Source of the DNA: Bacillota bacterium
GTDB taxonomy: Bacteria > Bacillota > Clostridia > Christensenellales > SZUA-584
Assembly (NCBI GenBank): GCA_023410595.1
Contig: JAEYPO010000040.1
Location: 48,108 to 112,107 of the forward strand
Direction of reading: 5' to 3'
Length of the DNA stretch: 64,000 nucleotides
In this document: positions 57,871 through 64,000 of the stretch, piece after piece
How the letters are laid out: each line of letters begins with the position of its first letter
Position numbering within the stretch: the first letter of the stretch is position 1
The notes under the pieces: model-generated
What the model was told of the DNA's origin: nothing
Database searches by the model: none
What the model saw: the letters and a program-made list of their open reading frames with translations, nothing else
Made by a program: the position numbers and the translations under genes

Positions 57871-59817
57871 ATGAAAGAGAAACCCTTTCTGTCCGCATTC
57901 CTTGTCCTCATACTTGTTCTTACGCTTTTGCTGCCGCTGTCTTCCGTTAATGCAGCGGACAACGATACTATAAAGATAATGTTTACGCACGATATGCACT
58001 GCTCCATCGTTCCCGCCGTCGTTTCGCAGGACGGAGCGTTTACCGAATCGGGAGGGTTCGCGAGGCTTTACACCGCGGTGCAGCGCGAACGCTCCGCTGC
58101 AACGGGGAGTACGCTTCTCGTCGACGCGGGCGATTACTCTATGGGCACGCTTTTTCAGACGCTAGAGACGACGGAGTCGCCCGAGCTGCGCCTTATGGGC
58201 AGTATGGGTTACGACGCCGTCACGGCGGGCAACCACGAGTTCGACTATACGGGCGCCGGGTTCGCCGCGTCGCTTAAGGCCGCGGCCGATAGCAGAGAAA
58301 CGCTGCCCGCTTACGTTATGTCCAATATAACGCTGCCCGAGGGCAACGCTGCCGCCGATAAAATACGGCAGGCGATGAACGATTACGGCGTTAAAGATTA
58401 CACTGTAGTCGAGAAAGGCGGCGTACGTATAGGCATATATGGGCTTATGGGCGAAGAGGCGGACGCGGACGCGCCTATGGCCGTTCCCGCGGAGTTTGGG
58501 GATAAAATAGAGGCCTCAAAGCGCGTGGTTAAGATACTTAAAGAGCAGGAAAACGCCGATCTCATAGTGTGCCTTTCCCATTCGGGCACATGGAAAGACA
58601 AGGGCAAGTCGGAGGATGAGCTGCTGGCTAAGGCGGTGCCGGATATCGACGTGATAATCAGCGGCCACACGCACACCGTGCTTACAGAGCCCATAATCGT
58701 TGGAAAAACCATCATAGTCTCGTGCGGAGCAAACAGCGCCTTTCTGGGAGTGCTCGATATAAAAAACGACAACGGCTGGAGCGTTGACGGCTATAAGCTT
58801 GTAAATATAGATTCGTCCATACAGGACGATGAGTCAATCGCATCGGCTATTGACGGTTTTAAAGCGCGGGTGGACGAATACCTTAAGCCCTATGGCTATG
58901 GCTATGATGAAATAATCGCTCACTCGCCGTACCAGTTTGAAGACGGCGGTTACATGCAAGATAATCCGGGCAACCACGCACTGGGCGATATTTTGGCGGA
59001 CGCGTTTGTATACGCCGTAAGGCAGGCCGAGGGGGATAACTACGAGCCGGTGGACTTGGCCGTAGTCCCCATGGGAACTATCCGCGCCACGATAAACAAG
59101 GGCGATTTAACCGTCGCGGACGCTTTTAAGGTGCTTTCGCTGGGCACAGGCCCCGACGGGCTTTCGGGCTACCCTCTAATATCCGTTTATCTTAAAGGCT
59201 CGGAGCTTATAAACGTATGTGAGGTGGACGCGTCGATTTCCTCTATAATGGGCGACGCTCAGCTTTTCTTCTCTGGGCTGCGGTATACGTATGACCCCGG
59301 TAGGCTTATATTCAACAAGGTAACAGGCGCCGAGCTTGTAAGAGAAGACGGAACCACACAGGCGATAGAGCCTGATAAGCTTTACCGCGTAGTATGCGGC
59401 ATATATTCCGGGCAGATGCTCTCGTATGTGCAGAGCAAGTCGTTCGGCATAGTGTCCCTTGTTCCCAAAGACAAGGACTGCGCCGCCATAACGGATTTTA
59501 CAAAACAGATCATATATGCCGATGAAGACGGCGACAAGCGGGAGATAAAGGAATGGCAGGCTGTAACCGGATACCTTTCTTCGTTCGACAAGCAAAGCGG
59601 CGTCAGCGCTATACCGGCTGAATATTCCGAGGCTCAGAGCAGGAAAGTCGAGGCTCGCGGCAGTATATTCTCACTTTTCTCCAGCCTCAACACGTTCGCT
59701 ATAATCGTATATTCGATAATATTTGTGCTGCTCATATTGATAGCGTTTATCATATACAAAACAGTAAGGCGCATAATAAGGGGGCCAAAGAGGGCGCCCG
59801 CGGCGAAGACCCAATAA
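57871..59817 (+). CDS. Surface-anchored 5'-nucleotidase / 2',3'-cyclic phosphodiesterase-type metallophosphatase
   Basis: A 648-residue protein. A signal peptide (about 1-29, ending NAA) is followed by a calcineurin-like metallophosphatase domain (FTHDMHCS, VDAGDYSMG, AGNHEFDY, SGHTHT) and a 5'-nucleotidase C-terminal domain (DILADAFVYAVRQAEG onward, about 360-560). A C-terminal helix (FAIIVYSIIFVLLILIAFI) and basic tail anchor it in the membrane. It would release phosphate and nucleosides from extracellular nucleotides. AGGAGG seven bases before ATG. The first metal motif has HDMH where NDxH is common. Confidence 0.92.
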   Translation: MKEKPFLSAFLVLILVLTLLLPLSSVNAADNDTIKIMFTHDMHCSIVPAVVSQDGAFTESGGFARLYTAVQRERSAATGSTLLVDAGDYSMGTLFQTLETTESPELRLMGSMGYDAVTAGNHEFDYTGAGFAASLKAAADSRETLPAYVMSNITLPEGNAAADKIRQAMNDYGVKDYTVVEKGGVRIGIYGLMGEEADADAPMAVPAEFGDKIEASKRVVKILKEQENADLIVCLSHSGTWKDKGKSEDELLAKAVPDIDVIISGHTHTVLTEPIIVGKTIIVSCGANSAFLGVLDIKNDNGWSVDGYKLVNIDSSIQDDESIASAIDGFKARVDEYLKPYGYGYDEIIAHSPYQFEDGGYMQDNPGNHALGDILADAFVYAVRQAEGDNYEPVDLAVVPMGTIRATINKGDLTVADAFKVLSLGTGPDGLSGYPLISVYLKGSELINVCEVDASISSIMGDAQLFFSGLRYTYDPGRLIFNKVTGAELVREDGTTQAIEPDKLYRVVCGIYSGQMLSYVQSKSFGIVSLVPKDKDCAAITDFTKQIIYADEDGDKREIKEWQAVTGYLSSFDKQSGVSAIPAEYSEAQSRKVEARGSIFSLFSSLNTFAIIVYSIIFVLLILIAFIIYKTVRRIIRGPKRAPAAKTQ

Positions 59818-59832
59818 ACACATATCAGAGAA

Positions 59833-59867
59833 AAGAGGGCTGTCCGGAAACAGGCGGACAGCCTCTT
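59833..59867. terminator. Bidirectional terminator between nucleotidase and glycerol kinase genes
   Basis: AAGAGGGCTGTCCG and CGGACAGCCTCTT form a thirteen-pair stem with one bulged G around GAAACAGG, between two convergent genes. The pyrimidine tail on the plus side is CTTCATTT, so strength is moderate. Confidence 0.75.
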
Positions 59868-59894
59868 CATTTATTGGTCAGAAATCGTGATGCT

Positions 59895-61394
59895 CTATTT
59901 CTCTTTCCAGCCCTTAGCGCGAAGCACGGCCTTTTTCCATCCGGAATAAAGCTGCTTTCTTCTGCTCTCCGTCATAGCGGGCTTAAAACTTTTTTCGAGC
60001 ACCCAATCGTTTTGTATTTCCTCAAGGTCGTTCCAAACGCCCACGGCGAGCCCTGCGAGATATATGGCGCCCATCGCCGTGCTTTCCCTAATGCTCGGCC
60101 GCAGCACTTCGCAGTCGAGAATATCGGCCTGGAACTGCAACAGCACGTCGGATACGCTCGCTCCCCCGTCAGCTTTCAGTTCGCTGAGCTCCAAACCGCT
60201 GTCCAGCTTCATCGCCTCGAACACGTCCCGTGTCTGATACGCGATGCTCTCTATTGCCGCGCGCAGCAGATGGTCTCTTCCCGCTCCGCGAGTCAGGCCG
60301 ACTATGGTGCCTCTGGCGTACATGTCCCAATAAGGTGCGCCGAGGCCGGTAAACGCCGGCACTATATACACGCCGCTGGCGTCGGGCGTCTGCTCAGCCG
60401 CCTCGTCGATCTCGCGCACATGCTTTACCATTTTAAGCTCGTCCCTGATCCACTGCAGCACGGCGCCCGCTATGAATACGCTTCCTTCCAGCGCATAGCA
60501 TACGCTTTTTTCTTTTAAACCCCACGCTATTGTGGTAAGAAGGCTGTTCTTCGACTCTATCGGCTTTTCCCCGGTGTTCATCAGTATGAAGCAGCCTGTG
60601 CCGTACGTGTTTTTAGCGCTGCCCTTTGCTGTGCAGTTCTGCCCGAACAGCGCGGCTTGCTGGTCTCCGGCGATGCCGCCTATGGGTATGCTTGCGCCCA
60701 TAAGCTCGTCCGTCATTCCCGCGACGCCTGAGGACGGGAGGGCCTTAGGCAGCATGCTTGCCGGCACCCCGAACATGTTAAGCAGCTCTTCGTCCCACTT
60801 AAGAGTATGTATGTTGAACAGCATCGTGCGCGACGCGTTTGTATAATCTGTGACATGTGCGCGCCCGCCCGTCATTTTCCATATGAGCCACGAATCCATA
60901 GTACCCGCAAGCAGATCCCCCCTCAGGGCTTTCTCCTTTGCGCCCGGTATGTTGTCGAGTATCCATTTTATCTTGCTTGCCGAGAAATATGCGTCTATAA
61001 CAAGCCCCGTTTTGCCGCGTATCACCGCAGCTTCTTCCCCGCTTTTCAGCTTATCGCATATGTCCGCCGTCCTGCGGCACTGCCAGACTATCGCGTTGCA
61101 TATCGGTTTTCCCGTTTCCTTTTCCCATACCACCACCGTCTCGCGCTGGTTCGTTATGCCTATGGCGGCAATGTCCCCGGCGGTCAAGCCGGCCTCTTTA
61201 ATAGCGTCGCGGTAGGTTGAAAGCTGGCAGGCCCAGATCTCTTCCGCGTCGTGCTCTACCCAGCCCGGCTTCGGATACTGCTGAGAAAACTCCTTTTGAC
61301 AGATGGCGATTATTTTCTTGCTATCCGCATCGTAAACGAGCGTACGGCAGGACGTCGTGCCCTGGTCAAACGCAACCAATATTCGCTTTTTCAT
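59895..61394 (-). CDS. glpK: Glycerol kinase
   Basis: A 499-residue FGGY-type kinase that phosphorylates glycerol to glycerol 3-phosphate. DQGTTSCRTLVYD at the start, WVEHDAEEIW, ITNQRETVVVWEK, the glycerol-binding WQCRRTAD, GTMDSWLIWKMTGG, GIAGDQQAALFGQ and GGASVSDVLLQFQAD match GlpK along the whole length. No glpF or glpD lies beside it. AAGGAGCGCATA precedes the ATG on the minus strand. Confidence 0.96.
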   Translation of the reverse strand: MKKRILVAFDQGTTSCRTLVYDADSKKIIAICQKEFSQQYPKPGWVEHDAEEIWACQLSTYRDAIKEAGLTAGDIAAIGITNQRETVVVWEKETGKPICNAIVWQCRRTADICDKLKSGEEAAVIRGKTGLVIDAYFSASKIKWILDNIPGAKEKALRGDLLAGTMDSWLIWKMTGGRAHVTDYTNASRTMLFNIHTLKWDEELLNMFGVPASMLPKALPSSGVAGMTDELMGASIPIGGIAGDQQAALFGQNCTAKGSAKNTYGTGCFILMNTGEKPIESKNSLLTTIAWGLKEKSVCYALEGSVFIAGAVLQWIRDELKMVKHVREIDEAAEQTPDASGVYIVPAFTGLGAPYWDMYARGTIVGLTRGAGRDHLLRAAIESIAYQTRDVFEAMKLDSGLELSELKADGGASVSDVLLQFQADILDCEVLRPSIRESTAMGAIYLAGLAVGVWNDLEEIQNDWVLEKSFKPAMTESRRKQLYSGWKKAVLRAKGWKEK

Positions 61395-61596
61395 TATGCG
61401 CTCCTTTATGGATTATAAGGTGATAGCATATACAATCATTTTATATGCTTTTTATGGAATGTTCAAATATTAATGTAACAACAAACGCTTTAATAGATTA
61501 TGCAGCGCAAATATCCCCGGCTGAAGACGTATCGAGTCGTGGGGCAATCCTAACCTGTAAATATTTTATTTCATTCCGGTAAAATTCGCGGCTGTT

Positions 61597-62847
61597 TTAA
61601 CCTTTTGCTGATTCGCCTTTTTTCTTACGCGCCGTCCATTGCCTGAACCGCTGCATGCTGGCCAAAAACTCCGCCTCACCCTCAAGCGCCCCGTGGTTCT
61701 TTTTATATATCCAGTTTTTAATCAGTATACGCAGTACTCCGAACAGCGGCGCGGCAATCAGCATCCCCAGTACTCCGAACAGCGCTCCCATAACGATGAT
61801 GGAAAACATTATCCAGAAACCGTTAAGTCCCATAGATTCGCCAAGCACCCGCGGCCCCAGAATATTGCCGTCAACGAGCTGCAGGCCTATTATGATAATA
61901 ATCATATACAGGGCATAAACAGGCGCAGTCATCAATGAAAGAAGTACGGCCGGTATAGCCCCGATGAACGGCCCGAACGTGGGTATCATATTTGTCACCG
62001 CTATTATCAGGCTTATAAGCGGGCTGTATTTAAAGCCTAGCAGCAGGCATATCAAAAATGTAAGTATGCCTACGGCCAGCGAGCATATGCCTTTGCCCAC
62101 TATGAACTTATAGAACATGTCGTCTGTTATATCAACGACGAACATGAGCCTGTGATGCCAGCTTTTAAACACGCTTTTCGACATCGTCCTGAGCTGCGCT
62201 TTCAGCTCGTCTTTAAAAAGCAGCATATATATTGAGAAGAACAAACCGAGCACCAGGTTGTAAAGGAACAGCCCCGTGTTGACTAAAAATCCGAATATGT
62301 ATCCCGTAATGTTCTGCACGAATGCGGCTATGTCCGTCCAGAACCTTGATACTATCGAGCTTATAGAGTTTGTTTGCGCCGGATCTATGCCGATAAACCT
62401 AAGCACCTGCGAAACGCTCTCATCCCTGCTTAGATCGCCAAGCATACCGTCTACCGACTGAGTGTAGTTTGGTATTTCCTGTGTTATACTGCCCACGCTT
62501 TCAATAACACCCGGCACCATAATATACAAAAAGAGCGCGATTAGCGATACGAATATGATTAACGCCAGAAAAACGCCTATACCGTGAGCGGCTTTTCTTC
62601 GCCTTGAGAAAAACTTTATGCGCATTATAAGGCGCTTAAAGAAATCGGACGGCCGGGAAAGCAGAAACGCTATTACAAACCCTATAAGCACAGGTGAAAG
62701 CACCCGGAGCACGAAGGAAACTGCGGCGCACACGCTTTCATAAACAAGGCCGATATTGTCTATGATGCTCATTATGGCGTACAGTATCGCCCCGGCAACA
62801 ACAACGGTTACTGCGATTTTTATATGCCTGTTTTGAATCTTTCTCAC
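61597..62847 (-). CDS. AI-2E family transporter (PF01594 permease)
   Basis: A 416-residue membrane protein with about eight helices. The pattern is an N-terminal helix pair, an extracytoplasmic stretch (about 110-190), then the conserved C-terminal block TFGPFIGAIPAVLLSLM, DGNILGPRVLGESMGLNGFW and MLIAAPLFGVLR. Family members export small molecules or act as Na+/H+ antiporters, and the AI-2 link is established only for one of them. It is a single gene upstream of glpK. Confidence 0.9.
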   Translation of the reverse strand: MRKIQNRHIKIAVTVVVAGAILYAIMSIIDNIGLVYESVCAAVSFVLRVLSPVLIGFVIAFLLSRPSDFFKRLIMRIKFFSRRRKAAHGIGVFLALIIFVSLIALFLYIMVPGVIESVGSITQEIPNYTQSVDGMLGDLSRDESVSQVLRFIGIDPAQTNSISSIVSRFWTDIAAFVQNITGYIFGFLVNTGLFLYNLVLGLFFSIYMLLFKDELKAQLRTMSKSVFKSWHHRLMFVVDITDDMFYKFIVGKGICSLAVGILTFLICLLLGFKYSPLISLIIAVTNMIPTFGPFIGAIPAVLLSLMTAPVYALYMIIIIIGLQLVDGNILGPRVLGESMGLNGFWIMFSIIVMGALFGVLGMLIAAPLFGVLRILIKNWIYKKNHGALEGEAEFLASMQRFRQWTARKKKGESAKG

Positions 62848-62937
62848 CGCGTTTCCTCTCCAATATAGTTTTCGATTGCAGGTCTATAATATTCTACAGT
62901 AAAAAATGCCCAACGGCAATAATGTTAATAAAAGGGG

Positions 62938-64000
62938 TCTACGTTGTCAAATGATCTGTTACACTTTCGGCAAAGTTCTCCCTCCAGTACTGGAGGGGCG
63001 ATTTTCTCCCCAGTACCAGCAGCGGGAAGTTATTATCCCATCTTTGATAGCGTTGTAATTGCTCATTCGCATCATCTGTCGAATAGAACGTCCTGTTCGC
63101 ATAAAACCTTTCGCTGTCCATCCGATGTACCCGTTCCACTTTACCATTGTGTCTGGGTGTTGCCGGGCGTATCCTTTTATGCGCAATGTTTTCTTTCTTC
63201 AGATAACGTTCAAACACTGACAGCTTATCATCGCCCATTATCGCATTTGTAAACTCTATACCGTTATCCGTTTGTATGCACTTGATCTCAAAAGGAAACC
63301 TTTTTCGAACTTGATGCACAAACTTCGCTGCATTGTAGCTGCTCAATTCTTCAAAGATCATCCGGTGTCTTATTCGGGTGCATTCATCAACAGCTGTATA
63401 CTGATACAACTTCGGCATCCCTTTAGCTAAACAACTACTCGGTACATACTTAACGTCGATTTGTACCCGTTCTCCTGCTCTTTCCGGCGTATAATATGGC
63501 TTCGGCACATACCTTTTCTTTCGCTGCTTTTTCCTCCCAATCCCCAGCACCTTCATTACCCTGTTCAGTGAGCAGACACTCCTTGTATAACCGTGCCTTA
63601 CCTCAAGTACCATATGCAAACACACAAGCCCCAGGCCCTTGTTGTGGCTCCATACTTGCTTGATCAGTCTTAGCTCCTCTGCTGTGTGTTGCCTTGGATG
63701 GCTATGCGGCCGATGGCTTCTCTCATACAAAGACTCTACGCTGCCATCATATCGCTCTTTCCACCGATAAATGCTCGTTCGGCTTATCTTGTACAGCCTT
63801 GCCACCGTTGTTACTGTTCTCCCTTTCGCCACTTCTTTCAATACCCGTTGACGAAAGAATGCCTGTTGTCGTATAGTCTTCATACGAGGATTCCTTTCTC
63901 TCTGATTTGTTGTTTTCTTTGCAGTTACAACTCTATCAGATTTCGGGAATCCTTGCTTGTTTTTTACCCTTATGTGTTACACATCATTGTATAACCTACA
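62938..64000 (-). mobile_element. IS481-type insertion sequence
   Basis: An element of about 1.06 kb with one transposase gene. Its outer repeats are imperfect: TCTACGTTGTCAAATGATCT at 62938 onward, and the reverse complement of the window's last bases, beginning TGTAGGTTATACAATGATGT; over 27 bases about 20 match. The outer right end coincides with base 64000, so the target duplication cannot be checked. The stop codon of the transposase lies inside the left repeat. Confidence 0.75.
62939..63883 (-). CDS. IS481-type DDE transposase
   Basis: A 314-residue transposase. The N-terminal third has a helix-turn-helix (VARLYKISRTSIYRWKERY), and the C-terminal two thirds an rve integrase core with catalytic residues Asp in QIDVKYVP, Asp in IQTDNGIEFT and Glu in HNGKVERVHR. 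It has no frameshift, unlike IS3 transposases made from two frames. The TAG stop is part of the terminal repeat of the element. Confidence 0.9.
   Translation of the reverse strand: MKTIRQQAFFRQRVLKEVAKGRTVTTVARLYKISRTSIYRWKERYDGSVESLYERSHRPHSHPRQHTAEELRLIKQVWSHNKGLGLVCLHMVLEVRHGYTRSVCSLNRVMKVLGIGRKKQRKKRYVPKPYYTPERAGERVQIDVKYVPSSCLAKGMPKLYQYTAVDECTRIRHRMIFEELSSYNAAKFVHQVRKRFPFEIKCIQTDNGIEFTNAIMGDDKLSVFERYLKKENIAHKRIRPATPRHNGKVERVHRMDSERFYANRTFYSTDDANEQLQRYQRWDNNFPLLVLGRKSPLQYWRENFAESVTDHLTT

Noticed and set aside
1..64000. CRISPR arrays, tRNA and rRNA genes
   Set aside because: No spaced direct repeats, no cloverleaf with a GGTTCGAATCC-type T arm and no rRNA segment were noticed on reading both strands; a tRNA or CRISPR program would be needed to be certain.

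Overview
The window looks like a chromosomal segment of a spore-forming member of the Clostridia, probably from an anaerobic or gut-type habitat. The evidence is a set of Firmicutes sporulation and germination genes (CwlJ-like hydrolase, GerQ-like coat protein, PdaA-like deacetylase, LysM/GH18 lytic enzyme, YtxC-like protein), a T-box-controlled thrS, Shine-Dalgarno sites of the AGGAGG type, frequent TTG/GTG starts and mid-range GC with many ATA codons. No rRNA, tRNA or CRISPR array was seen. The species cannot be named from the sequence.

Layout. 1-8.9 kb (minus): the ATPase (cut by the window edge) and binding lipoprotein of a sugar ABC importer; a GldA/GldF/GldG/DUF4340-type ABC system; an SDR dehydrogenase; and a second sugar-binding-type lipoprotein. 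9.2-22.6 kb (minus): one tight six-gene biosynthetic operon, read in the order acyl-AMP ligase, ACP, Sfp-type phosphopantetheinyl transferase, two-module NRPS (C-A-T-C-A-T-reductase), membrane histidine kinase, HD-GYP response regulator. It predicts an N-acyl dipeptide aldehyde whose synthesis is tied to c-di-GMP turnover, and it is the most notable system here. 22.7-30 kb: housekeeping repair genes (HD protein, ExoIII, MsrAB) and spore cortex/coat genes. 30-34 kb (minus): an ABC-2 exporter operon with one ATPase, two permeases, an unknown helical protein and a HAD phosphatase. 34.4-42.3 kb (plus): ytxC, two tandem amidohydrolases, a solitary MazF, a YitT protein, a DUF308 protein, T-box-thrS and a SIMPL protein.

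42.3-47.6 kb (minus): a peptidoglycan-binding exoprotein, an ABC-F ribosome-protection-type ATPase behind a leader-peptide/terminator attenuator, and an NHEJ operon (ku, separate LigD-type ligase and polymerase). 47.7-51.5 kb (plus): an I42 (chagasin-like) protease-inhibitor lipoprotein, then a sugar cassette (AraC regulator, Gfo/Idh oxidoreductase, sugar isomerase), then a decayed 3' copy of the I42 gene. 51.5-62.8 kb: a DUF3298 protein, a DUF4380 protein, a frameshifted HD gene, an alcohol dehydrogenase-aldehyde dehydrogenase fusion with reversed AdhE order, a DMT exporter, a surface 5'-nucleotidase, glycerol kinase and an AI-2E family permease. The right end is an IS481-type insertion sequence whose outer repeat reaches the last base of the window.

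Themes: a probable secreted protease-inhibiting aldehyde and a lipoprotein protease inhibitor lie about 26 kb apart; sugar uptake and polyol/sugar oxidation recur in several cassettes; many operons use ATGA or similar stop-start overlaps, which supports the start choices given.
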